Positions 1 to 16,662 of a DNA stretch of 64,000 bases are shown here, one piece after another; within the stretch, counting starts at the first letter, position 1, and every line of letters starts with the position of its first letter. The stretch comes from Serinus canaria (Eukaryota > Chordata > Aves > Passeriformes > Fringillidae), in contig NC_066313.1 of NCBI RefSeq assembly GCF_022539315.1, positions 24,651,059-24,715,058 on the forward strand, given 5' to 3'. Both the position numbers and the translations under genes were made by a program. The notes beneath the pieces are model-generated. The model worked only from the letters and a program-made list of their open reading frames with translations, made no database searches and was not told the origin of the DNA.

Positions 1-4183
<4,183 letters not shown>

Positions 4184-4379
4184 TTAGGACTGAAGTATAA
4201 CCTATCAGGCACTGAGACAACTGAAGTCAATCTATGTAACTAGTAAGTTAATACGGTGTGGAGAGCAAGACAACAAAACTTTTGCACCCATGGGAAGGAA
4301 GTCCTCTCTCTGGGCACCCTTCTCCAGTCTTTGACCACAGTCCAGAGTAAAATACGTGTTGTACTCTGTGCTGCTGCCA

Positions 4380-4602
4380 CGTGCCCAGCCAGTGGGCAAC
4401 ACTAAGAAGAGCCTGGTTGTCTCTTCATTCCCTCACACCACAAGGCTGTTACACACACTGACGAGATCCCTCACCCCAGCCAAGCCTTCTCTGCTTCAGA
4501 CTGAACAGTGCCAGCTCTTACAATCTCTCCTCATGACAGATGCTCCAGCACCCTAATCACCTTTGTGACCCTTACTCCAACATCAGTGGTCTCTTGTGGG
4601 CG
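4380..4602 (-). mobile_element. CR1 LINE fragment, minus strand
   Basis: Read in reverse complement, this matches the region around the 3' end of CR1 ORF2 as I know it. On the plus strand the antisense landmarks AAGAAGAGCCTGG, CTTCTCTGCTTCAGACTGAA and CTCATGACAGATGCTCCAG appear in the correct order and spacing. It is diverged with small indels, so it is an old, dead copy. It is collinear with the GSK3B transcript. Confidence 0.82.
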
Positions 4603-5820
4603 ATTCAGTTCATGCTCCAAGCCCAGTGTCAAAAATTTGCCCAAATCTTATAGAGTTTTTCACAAAATTAAAGCATCTCTCTCAAACTTAGCAATATTCT
4701 GGTGGGGTAGACTTCACTTTCATTAGGTTTATATAAAACAGTACTAAAACAGACATTCAGAGATTGCAGTTCACTGTATATGGTTGATTAAGGATCAGAC
4801 AAGTAGCACAGACTGCATTTTACAAGTCATAAACAGTCCTCTGACAAGCTTAAAAGATCAGCCAGTTACTGCTGAGCATCTCCTGCTCTCCCCGCAAACA
4901 AAACTGTGCAGGTTTGGGCGTCCTCATCTCAGTATTTTCACATGGAGGACAGACTTAGTTCTTAGTCGAACTTGGAAGTACCTAAAAGGCATACCACCTG
5001 TGGTTTACCTTCACCAAGCTGTATTTCTCATTCCCAGAATCTGCACAATGTTATTCAAGGATGCAAATTAGTTTTACGAGAAATAACAAACAATTGCTCT
5101 TCTCTTTGAAAGGGAGGGTACATTTTGAAAGGATTTCAGAAATGTCTTGAGGGAATAAGCCTGACAATATGGCATTAGTGCTTTCTTTTCAATTAGCACC
5201 AAGTGTGAGAGAGCTATTGTCATCTAGCTATATTTGAAAATTGCAAAGTATCTGCAAGAAATCCCATTGTTTTCTGCTTGTACCCAGTTCTGGGCACCTC
5301 TTTGCTCTGCTGAGAGATGGGAAGATGGCAGAAGGCAGGAGTGGGTCCTCTGTGCTGGGCTCAGGCTCATCTATCTGAAAGCTGTAGTGGCTCTATTTTG
5401 GCCCCATGACAAATCCCTTCACACAGCTTAGCGTAATGTTATCACCTCATCTCATCAGACTGCACTGTCACCATCAGGTAACAAATGATCACACGATGCT
5501 GGCACTCTACCTTGCTGCTTGATAAAGAAATATCTGGTTACAAATTCTGGTATCTGTGTACATTTTCATTCAGTCGGAAGAATGGAAATTACAAAAATGC
5601 ACTTCAGAAAGTCAGGTAAGGATGTAAAAGAGCAAGGTAACTGCTGTTTGAGTAATTTGTGGAACAGAGAAACTATCATCAGGTATTATGAACAAAACTT
5701 GATATCTCTTTGCTATTTAAAATAAGAGTTGCACAACAAAAAAAATATCCTATCCACAAAGCAACCTTTTAAATTAAGAGCAGCAAGCAGACTTACAACT
5801 TGTTCAGACAGTTGCTCCTT

Positions 5821-5901
5821 GGATAACAAATTTGGATAACAAATTTGACTGACAAACTGTATAAAATGAACAATAATGACTGTATAAAATGAACAATAAT
5901 G
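5821..5901. repeat. two adjacent perfect micro-duplications
   Basis: GGATAACAAATTT occurs twice head to tail (5821-5833, 5834-5846). Eleven bases later, a 23-bp unit containing TGTATAAAATGAACAATAAT begins at 5857 and is repeated from 5880, the second copy matching through 5901. Both look like replication-slippage products. Confidence 0.95.
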
Positions 5902-7173
5902 TTTCGTAGATCACTTTGCTCATGAGGATTTAAAACCCACCTGATTCTAAAAGCCAAGGGTTACTCTCAGAAATGTCAGATTTTTTTGGGCGTGTCTGAA
6001 AACACTGGTTTTGCTTAGGGGGTAAAAAAGGAGAATGTCTGCAGATTTTATATATTTTGCTCAAGTTTCAAAGGCAAAATGAATTGAAAGGAAAATGTGC
6101 CCTTTCCCTGCTGGTTTTCTGTCTGGCACCCACAAGAGCATCAGCCATTCAGCTCCCAGCCCTGCCAGGATGGTGCTGCTCTCAAAACTTTGATGACCAT
6201 CACTCTCAAACTTTTCCTGTTCTAAAAGATGAAGGGATTTCCCGCCCCTAAATATTATTTTAATCTCAATTCAGGAAAAAAGTGATTTTTAGAACCTTGG
6301 AAGTTTTTGTGATTACTTATATTAACTTTCTGAAAAATGATGGGCACCTTCTATTGCTCTCTCATGTTTTCTAAACGCTAAGTTTTCACGCCTCCCTAGT
6401 ATAAACAGTATTTTTTAAAAAGCATGTTTACCTTTTTCTCCTCAAAAAATTCCTTCAATAGCTTTTCTAAGAAGCAGCAAGTAGATTTATTTTAAATTTA
6501 GCCCAAATATATCAAACTCGCTTGGTTGCCAAGGCTGCTCAGAACAGGAGCCTACACAGTGCAAGTATATTTAAAGACCACCTATAGCATCAGATAACTC
6601 AAATTAGATAAGCAAGGACAATTTCATGGAAGAACCCGCAGACAATGTCTATTCATGCATTTTGCTAAAAGCACAGCTGTAACTCCAGATGATGGGAGAG
6701 GGCAACTCCTAAGCTCAAGCACAGGCATCAAAACAACAGCACTTCAGGTTTCACAAATGCTTAGAAAAGAAGGTACTGAAGAAGGATCATGGTAGCTGAA
6801 AGAAGGGACTGTCTGACCTTTCAGCTACATAGCAAGCAGCCTTTGATACATAAAATAACTGTACAAAAGGAAAAGTGACTACTAGTAGCTGCACAGTGTA
6901 TTTATATTTACTCTGTACTTGAGACTGTAAAACCAGACTGCACTTCCACTTTGTACTGATAGCGGATTAAAGGAAAAATAAAAACCAACCACAAAACAAA
7001 GCTCCCCAAAATCCAACCAAAAACCGAAAAGAGAAGAAGTTTGGAAGAAAGAACAGAAGTTTTGAAGACAGCGTCAAATTCAAGTTACAAATTAAAACAG
7101 TGGGATGAATAAAGTGATAAACTGTAAAACTGTACCAGTACTTGACTTATCTTGAAGAGGTCCTGTAGCAGAT

Positions 7174-7185
7174 CCCCCCCCCCCC
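7174..7185. repeat. C12 homopolymer
   Basis: Twelve consecutive C on the plus strand, G on the GSK3B sense strand. Confidence 0.95.
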
Positions 7186-7394
7186 AACATACCAATTCTG
7201 TTTGCTACATGATTTGAAATTGCACCTCACTGATTTATACCGAATTTTCAGTATATTAGGAATACTTTCAAGTAACCTTGGTAACAGCAATCACTTAAGC
7301 TGCTGCAAAAATTGGTCAAAATTCTCCTTTTGAGAAAGAAGCATGAATTACTATGCTCATTTTTGGCAGAATTACTCCAGGAAACAGCTGATTT

Positions 7395-7530
7395 GCATTC
7401 AGATTGAATTTCATGTGTTTTAATTTGTGCCCATTCTTCTTGTCCTGTCATGGGATGCCAAAGAAAAGAGGCTGGCTCCCTCTTTGAACCCTCCCTTCAC
7501 ATACTCTGTACACTGGTAAAATCCCCACCA
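7395..7530 (-). mobile_element. CR1 LINE fragment, minus strand (old)
   Basis: Antisense CR1 landmarks in order: an ATTTCATGTGTTTTAATTTG-like segment, GTGCCCATTCTTCTTGTCCT, then AAGAAAAGAGGCTGGCTCCC and CCTCCCTTCAC. These correspond to the CR1 segment with the usual sense forms of 'gacaagagg...gcac' and 'gagccaggctc'. It is diverged and its edges are uncertain by tens of bases. Confidence 0.78.
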
Positions 7531-10500
7531 ATCTAGGAAAAGTCAGAGAAATACAGGGTCCAATACGGACTTATTCAGGTCAATGCAGATTGGCACATAC
7601 TATTCTAATTCCTGGGGAATCTTTTGGAAAGTGATTTTATCAAGGAAAATGTTGAATTTTTTTTTTTCTATTTAACACTTGAAAAACAAAAAGAGAACCA
7701 AAGTAAGTAGAATAATAATAAAAATCCAGTTGTCTGATGGGATCAACTATAACTAGAATGAAGACTCAACTTTCGAATGAAAGAAGGGGAGATTGATGTG
7801 AGAATACAAAACATCTTCCTGCAAGTCAAGATGCCAGGTCAACTAGTTTTGCTCTTCATTACCAATTGTCATTATCATCATCTCTTAAATAAAAAAAAAA
7901 AGAAGCATTATCTACTAAGATTAACTTGCTGAGACGTGGACACTGCTTTGATTCTCCTAGGACAAAAATTGAACGCAACAGGTTTCACAGTATATTCTGT
8001 CAAGTTTTTTCCTTGACATTAGTCTGTAATGGATGAAAGTCCCCAAAACATTTTTACTGCATGAACAGGGTTGGTGAAGGTAGGGTAATGGTATCTATAT
8101 CCTGCAGTTAAAGAAAAGCTACAATAAAGAAAGGCTCACAAGAACATCATCCTTACCAAACAAGAAGGGGGATTTATGAACCTGGAATAAGGCCTGAACT
8201 TGAATAGATTTTCAGTTTATGTTCTTACAATCAACTTTTTTAGGAGGAAAAGATGGATTATTCAGCTCCGAAAGACATTTCAGTTACACCTCAGTACCAA
8301 GACAGCTGCTGCCCACACCTGCTTCACTATGCAAAACTGCGCTGAGTCATTTGTGACCAAACCCACACTGTTGCAACAGCAGAGGAAAAGGAAAACTGCA
8401 ATAGTTTCAACAAATCCCAGTGGAATAAAGGCCCTTTATGACAACCATTGTTATTGCTGAACATTTGCCAAAATGTAATCAGTTAGAAGCACAGGGACCT
8501 TGGTTAGAACCAAGGGTTCAGGAGGTCCAGCTGGTAGTAACTGACCTAGAGAGGGGAGAACATGATAATTTAAATCAGAAACCTCTAGAAAGCCATGGTT
8601 GCAGTAGTATAGTAGTTTTCCCTGGGAAAACTGTGCAAGTTTATGAGAAAAGGTATTCCTTAAAGTCTGATGTTTATGGCTTACCAGATGGCATAATTAA
8701 TACTTCTGCAAACACGACTGCACCTCTTCAGAAAGTTGTGAGAGGTGTGCCAATAATTATTTAAAAAACTCACAGTGTAGCATCTCAAGCAGTTAACGCA
8801 GCTTGAGACAATACTTCAAGAGGTCTGTGGCAGAAAGTAAAATAAACTTACCCATTTTATATACGCTTCCTTTCAAAAACACTTTCTTGCCAAACAATGA
8901 AAGTCAACTAAATATAGGTATTTTTTCTATTCATAACACAAAGGGAGCTATACATCAGGAATAGGAAGAAACCCATTGTCACTGCTGACATGAATATAAT
9001 TGCCCATCAACTTTTTATACTGCCTGCCTGCAAACACTGGAAATGATGAATTAAGTGAGGCACAGGAACAGCCAAGTTGAGATTGGGGGGACATCAGGGG
9101 AAAAAAAGCCAGGAGCCTTCCCTTAGGGCTGAGGACAGAATCCATCTGAAAGCCCATGTCAGACACAAGCAGGTCATCAGCACAGGACCACATTGAATAA
9201 AATGAAACACTCTCCTATGGCTTACTCTCCCGGAAGAGAAGGCTCCACTCTGCCCATTAACTACTCTGACTGGATTTATTTTATTTCAAAAACTGAGCCC
9301 AAAATAGTACCTTGACATTTGAGCATGAGCCATATATTATAATTGCAGTCTATACTTAGCATTAGGCACAGTAAAACTGTCAAGAGCCCAAAAAGTTACA
9401 CATGAATAGGATTCCTGATACTATTGAACTTGCTTTTTCATACATTTTTTCCCCCTAGCTCCCACTTACCCAGGGAACTATGAGAAGAAGATTTTATTAT
9501 TCCTCTTAAATTACCATGAAATGCCAGTTTTGGTCTAAGGAATAATCACAGTGCAGTAGCAACCAAGAAACTCAAAGCAAACACCACCCCCACCCCGTAA
9601 CCCCCACTTCTTTCCTGCAGTTTTCACAAGTTGGTTGATTCATCTCATACTCTAAATAGCAGCACACAGAAAAAATATTTCCGGTAAAGAAAACACCAGG
9701 CAGATTGGCTGATGCTGTCCTCCCCATGTCCTAGGGCTGCTCAGATAATTATTGCTGCTTCGTTCTTTTGACAGATTTTTTTTTTCTGCTTTTGAGAGGA
9801 ATATGGGGAAGGTACTAAACATAAACTTTGAGAGGATAACTCTCTTAGAAACCAACCCAATTACCCTTCTGAGATTCACTTCCTGCAAGAGGAATAAAGA
9901 GTAACCACTGTCTGCAGGAACTGTACTTGAACATGTTTTAAGTTTGGAAAGCATGTGCCAGCCAGTTTTACCTTGATGGTTCTGGGATGCTGTAGAGCTT
10001 GTGAGGCCAGGAATGCCAACAAACTCGCAAGCTTTCACAGGGAGAAGTCCTCCCATCCACCACTGCTGCACTGTAAGCTCTGCACAAGAGACTGCAGATC
10101 TATGAAGGAGTCTGTCCTGACTGCATCTCAGAGAAAAATCACTCTTGTGGTCTAACTGCTCCTTCTCTCAAACTTCATTCAGCAGGGTCCCACTTACACA
10201 GAGGATTTTAAATAGTGAAGTGGCAACTGCCACCCTCCTGGGCTGCTGGAAGAATCCATCAGGTAAAAGGCTGCATGACTGCTCTGGGGCGTAGTGTTTA
10301 CATGTACATAATTTCTTTATGGGATCACTGATGAAATCCACACTTCCACCACTGTGACTGTTCCAGAAACTGAGCACATTTCTAAAGGAGATGTCACTTG
10401 AAAGCCAGTAGGGGCATGAATTTTAATGAGTATATTGGGTTACCCACTTGAGATATTCCCAGTGATGGGACAACCTAACATTTGGGATAGCAAGCAAGAG

Positions 10501-13236
10501 CTAAAAATAAAAAGTAAGAGTCACCATTCAAGATCAAAATTTGGAAAAAGCACATGATTTTTCTCCTCTAATAGCATAAGTATTCAAGAAAAGTGTACTT
10601 GGGTAAACTGCTTCTTCAGATGGAGCTCCAAGACAATACTCCCCTATATCAAATATCATTTTGTCAGGGGTAAGTGGTCAAAGTTCTCTCTTTCCCAGTC
10701 AGACCAAGAACATGTGGAAAGACCATATTTAAAGAAATAGGAGCAAGTGAAAAAAATTTAAAAGAGGACTTTTGATGCAATTGAATGCAATGCTGCGGTT
10801 CTAGAGGGGCACAGTTTTTCAGAGCAGTTTGCAAACACACAGTAGGTCTGGAAAAACTCCAGGTGCAATTATATGGAGAAGATCTTGCAAGACTGCTTGA
10901 AATGAAACTACATTAAGCCTATTGAAAGTGTCTCAAACTCTGTCAAAAGCCAAAAATGCTTGTGATGCAGCAAGTGACTGTGGATGTTGAGCATATGGCC
11001 TGCAGGAAGGGCAAGCTCTGCCAACTGATATATCACCATGAACACAGCTAAAGAGAGGATGTCATCAAGAACTGCATGAGAAAGGAGAACTAATTTAATG
11101 TGATGGCATTTTGAAGTCATTATCCAGTCTAATGCAAAAAACTGCACAGCCAGGTGTAGCATTCACTTGCTGTGTTGTGAAATAAACTCTGAATAATCAT
11201 AGCTGAGTAAGCAACTAAAGAGAAAACTGAAAAGTTTATCTTGGCTCAAAAAAAATGCCTCAAGTGTAACTGTGATTCAATCATCCTGAATTGATAAGAA
11301 CCAGCAGTAAAGCTTCTAAGCTGACCTCTTCCTGCAGTGGAATCAATCAAATAGAAAGGATGAAAGTCTGACTTATTTCCAAACATGTGGTTAAGTATTT
11401 TCTTACTATAGCCCATTTTTGGGCATTTGAAATACACCATCTTCCCGGTCCCTAAGTTTCAGACACACAGTTCCAATGAAGCTATCTGAAAAGCAGGACC
11501 CCACATAGTCAAACAGCAGCTGCCAGGTCCCAACCTGCAAGCTTCTACCAAGCTCACTGCTATTCTACAACTGTCAGATCCCACAGCTCTGCTCCTCCCA
11601 CAGCCAGCTAGCATTAAAATAAGTCTGTGCTACAATGAAAGCTTGAAATACTAATTTTCTATAGAAGCAAATGGAAGAGGTGGATGCCATCTGTCAAATT
11701 TTTTTAATGAATCCCACCCTAAAGGAAACTTTATACAACATCACGTTTTACACGTTGTGGCAAGATTTAGCATTTTTGATAATTTTTATGCTGCAGAATT
11801 GCATGTCCTCAACCATACTGAGGCTACGAAACTTCGACTCATTCACGTGGTTGCTTCTTTTATACCATCCTTCCAAATCTGAGTTGAATTTAAACATCAT
11901 TCTGGAAGTGCTAAGAACAGAATGTTTCATGACTTCTTTGCAGAGTTAAACAAATCTTCCTAATTCGATTATTGGTCATTTTTAAAGGATACACAGTAGA
12001 TGGGACAGATACCTCCCAACAGCTGGCAGAATGGAAAAAAATTTACCTCACTTTCTACTTTTTCCACATTTTCAAAAGGTGAGGAAAAATTTTAGCTAAA
12101 CACATTTTTTCCCTCTACTCCGACCATGAGAAATACTTCTAAGTGGATACAGTGTTACAAGGGAAGCACCTTGCTATCTTGTTCCTACACAATTTCTCAC
12201 AACTTTTGATCTTGAACACAATAGTCTCAATTATAACTTTTCTCTGTATTCCCACCTTCACCTGCTATAGCTTTTCTGAATAGTTTTGTAAAAACTTCAC
12301 AACAGAAGGTTAGGGAGACAAGGGCACTAAAAAGCAACCCATTTCTCCGTTTGCACTCAGCTTCTCTTCTAGCCTTACCTTCAGAATATATGCCTTATCG
12401 GTAACAAATACTGTCAGAAGAACACGGTACCCGCCCATTCAGGCTCACATTTTACATTACACTTTCTTCAAGTTTCAGTGAACATCCTTTTTTGTGATTA
12501 CTGCTGTAAGATTTACAGTATTTTTCCCCCAGACTTTCCTAAAACATACCACCTCAGTACACTTTGTTTCACTTCATTTCTGTCTGTAGTGGACTACATA
12601 TGTAACAGAAGATGAGAAAACGCCAGCACAACACAGATGTGAATGGTCATTAAATATTTCCATTTCTATATTTAAAGATATTAGTCAGAAGTTTGTTTCT
12701 GTGAGGGTGAGTATACTAATTTCAACCTGTAATTTATTGAAATACCCTTTACACTGGGTACTCCTTCAGTTGCCTAGAGAAATATCATCCGTTTGCCAGT
12801 GCTATATATCAGCACTACTATGATTAGTTGAGAAAAGTTACCACCACAGATGGTACAATTTTACTGAAATTTTGCTTCAGCAATTTTACTGAAGTACTCC
12901 TCTGCTCCAATACAACTGAAGTGCAAATAAATAAATGCCTCAATTGGAGAATATATGCGCTATGAAATTACTGGCTCATAGATGTTTTCTTCAGGAGTGC
13001 AGAACTGATGTTAACAGCTTCTTAGCAAAATTTCAACCAAACCACAAATTTCTGCTTGCAAAGCATGTCAATAACAAGAGACCAACTATCTCCTCATTAT
13101 TTTGCTTTCACATTGTGAAATCAAAGCAATGGTAGGGTAGAGCACTTCAGTTCTCCCAATAAGGTCTCTCTACACTCAGACTTCTGATCAAGCCATGGAT
13201 AGTCACCAGGATATAAAGTTCTATTTACAAAAATTC

Positions 13237-13530
13237 AGGGTGAGTTTGGGCTCTTCTTGTGGACAACAAATGAAAAGATCAGAAGACATAGTCTTAAGCT
13301 GCACCAGGGAAAGTTTAGGCTGGACATCAGAAGGCATTTCTTCACAGAAAGGGTGATTAGATATTGAAAAGGACTGCCCAGGGAGGTAGTGAAGTCACTG
13401 TCCTTGGAGGGGGTTAAGGGAAGACTGGATGTGTCATTTAGTGCCACGATCTAAAGTTGATGTGGCAGAGTTGGGTCATAGGTTGGACTTGATCTCAGAG
13501 GTCTTTTTCAATCTTGCTGATTTTTTGATT
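13237..13530 (+). mobile_element. CR1 LINE 3' fragment, plus strand
   Basis: The plus strand carries the CR1 3' region in order: TTAAGCTGCACCAGGG, AGGCATTTCTTCACAGAAAG, GACTGCCCAGGGAGGTAGTG, GGAAGACTGGATGTGTC and GGTTGGACTTGATC. It ends near GATTTTTTGATT, where CR1 normally ends in short ATTCTRTGA repeats. It is 5'-truncated, as is usual for CR1, and noncoding. It is antisense to GSK3B. Confidence 0.93.
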
Positions 13531-15068
13531 AGCTTTAGTTTTTCAGGATTTTTGATATCCATTAAAAAACAAACCAGGACTTTTCAGAAATGCCCAAGGG
13601 CAAACACCACATGTTATCACACAAAATCTTGAGGAGGTCTGGTCATCTGACATGGACCCCTTCACGTGTCACAAAAGCAGTGTAGCAAAAAACAGCACAC
13701 CACTTCAAGACATTTCTAAAAAGTTAAAAATATTGTCACTTGTATCATCATCATCAGACCTACATCTGAAAGCAACTTTAGTTTTTTTTGTGTTTCCTAA
13801 GCAAACTGACCCAACTTGGATTAACTGAGTTTGAAATACACTGGGCAGAAATGCAATAAGAAGACATCAAGAAAGTCACAGGAGAAATATGTGCAAGACA
13901 TGGAGTCTCCAGATGCAAGCTGCTGACTGAAGGATGTTCAGTAGGACAGACAAACTCATTATAACAGAAACCAGGTTTATGTGGTCAAAACCTGGAAGAG
14001 ATGGAGTGACAGTCTAGAAATGTCACAGCACACCCCTGAGCCTCAGCCCACATCCTTCAGGCAGGAGAATGACCAGTCAGTGCAGGTTCATGTCATACAC
14101 TCTCTTAGGGCAGGGACAAAGACACTGGCAGCTCTTCTAGTCAATGACACAGACAAGTAGGAAGCTCTCCGCCTACAAATTTCACAAGCATGCCACACAA
14201 ATATTTATGCATCAAGGAAGTGGCAAAATCAAGGAGGAAATTCTCTTACTACAGTGCCCTCATGGTGATGAAATCAATAAAGCTGAACAGTATGTGTACA
14301 CATCTTATCCTCTGTAATAATGTCATCTTATGGGCATAGTACAGATTCAGAGGAAAATTACACTGCTCTCTCTGGAAATCTTGTTTCCTTCACTGCAGAA
14401 GTTGAAAAAGGTAGAATAGACAAGGGTGCTGGGAAGTCAGACACCTATCTATGAACTATTCTTCCAGGCCTCCAATCTGAGAACCACAGAATATTCACCA
14501 CTTTCCAAATAAAACTAATCAAGATGTGCTTGAACATAATTAATATAAGTGTTAGATACTTTGACACATTAGTTATTTTACCTTTAAAAACAAGACTCTT
14601 CAGGTAGAAGGTACCTTTGCCCTACATGTCCTGATTCTATACCTGCAAAAACAAGTGCCCTTTCCCACCTTTCATTTAAAAAAAAAACTAGGAGGGAGGA
14701 AGAAGAGAAGGCAACTACATATGTGAAGAATCTGGCATAAGGAATTTAACAACACTGTTTTCAAAGCCAAGTATTAATTGCATGCAACAAAGGAAAAAGA
14801 GACAGACTCCTAAACAATGAAAATCATACATTAGTAGATATTGGCCCAGTATGTAGGCACTTTTTCCAAGCACACTGGAAGTGCAATCCTTTATAAGGGA
14901 AAAAGCCCCAATATATATCATTATGCATAACTGCAAGAAGAGAAAGTAAAGATCATCAGGTTCTCAAAATAGCATGAGAAGTGTTTTCAAACACTGTTTA
15001 CATGCAAAACCCTGTACAATCATGTCAGAATAGAGGTATGTTCACCAGTTTATAACAGTGCATGTTCA

Positions 15069-15248
<180 letters not shown>

Positions 15249-16515
15249 TCAGTAAAATATACGTATTAAGCCATTCATTAAAAACCCAGCCATTTAAGCT
15301 ACTTACTTTATCCTTTGCCGTGTTTGATAGTGTATACAACACAGCTAAAAATAAAAAACATTCCTATCCTAATGTTATCAGATACCTAGTATAAAACAAC
15401 AGTGTGCAGAGTCTTAGAAGTCAAACTGTGAGAAAATGAGAATTGGAAAATCATGTTAAATGCCGCAATATATTGACATGAAAACTTACACATGCAGGGA
15501 AAAGATCATAAAATGCTTGCCATTTATAAATTGAGAATTTCCCCAAACCCTATGTTGGTATAAATCACTGATTGATAATTGATTATGAACTATGCATAGG
15601 TATCATGCAACACAGTGGCCGATGTTTTTACTGTTTCTGACTGTTGAATAGACTCAGTTTTTCATACATCTATTGAAAGCATACATGCACTGACAGATGA
15701 ACCAGTACTGCAAGTACTACTGGTATCCTGAAGTACATGATGATTAAGGGATCTAGGAGGCAGCCTCTCTACCCAGTCACTTCAAGATCTAATCTTTATC
15801 CCAATTCCATTTGCCAACCTGGATGAGTAACTGAACTGCAAGTCACAGATCACATGTCAACAGCATCTGTACAAGAAGCCATTAAATAATTTTTGTATGT
15901 ATACCAAAAACCTCAAGAAGTCCTTAGGAGCTATTCTTCCTACATGAAGAAAACTTTCAAAATCTATTGCAGGTTTATCTTCTTAAATAATTAGGCAATT
16001 CAATATTACAGAAGCAACTTAGGAATGTATCTAAGTGTACTACAGAAAACAGTATTTTTGGAGTGTAATTAACCAAAGTGAAAAATCTAACAAAGCAAAT
16101 GCAATAAACACTGTTTATCAGTGTTTGTGAGAATCTAATGTAATTGCACAGCAAATAAATGAATTTTAAACTGCTCGACACAGTATTGTACTTGAATGCA
16201 GAAAACTGCTTCTCCCCAAAAATAGATTCACTGTAAAGTTTTTGAGAAAGTCATCAATTGTTGAATGAATACCTGAAACCTTACACTAAAATCCAATCTC
16301 AAACAAGCAATCAGCAACAGAAGAGCCGTAAAGCTTAGAACATAAAGAAACACCCCAAAAGGGAAAGCCACTTCCCTTCCACCCATATGTCTTTAAACTC
16401 TCACCTACTTTTATGAGCTAGCCTTGATCCCTAGGAGAATTTATCTCCTGAGTCCTGTTCCACCTGAGATAATCTATGCTATGACAGAAATCCTTACTCC
16501 CTCATCTATTTAAAC

Positions 16516-16662
16516 TATGTGCCATCTCTGGAAGTGTTTGAGGCCAGCCTGGATGGAGCTCTGAGCAACCTGGTCTAGTGGAAGGTGTCCCTGCCCATGG
16601 CAAGGGTTTGGAACAAGGTGATCTTTAAGGTCTGTTCCAACTTAAGCCATTCTGTGTCTCCA
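16516..16662 (+). mobile_element. CR1 LINE 3' tail, plus strand
   Basis: A short 3' end of a CR1 subfamily, with CTGGATGGAGCTCTGAGCAA, CCTGGTCTAGTGGAAGGTGT and CCCTGCCCATGGCAAGGG followed by a GATCTTTAAGGTC segment and an ATTCTGTG end. It is strongly 5'-truncated. The tail type resembles the element at 52202-52605 but lies in the opposite orientation. Confidence 0.88.

Noticed and set aside
9585..9605. C-rich patch as a second G-quadruplex site
   Set aside because: On the minus strand only three runs of three or more G are present without splitting a run, so it fails the standard four-run rule.
9652..10071. 139-codon minus-strand frame
   Set aside because: No domain, no family resemblance and no splice-site context was recognised. 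A frame of this length is expected by chance in 64 kb of six-frame sequence.
12856..12893. Repeated CAATTTTACTGAA, 25-bp spacing
   Set aside because: A short repeat with no further structure. Likely a decayed slippage event.
13971..13995. 8-bp perfect inverted repeat (CCAGGTTT / AAACCTGG, 9-base loop)
   Set aside because: About as many such short inverted repeats are expected by chance in this length of DNA. Nothing else marks the site.
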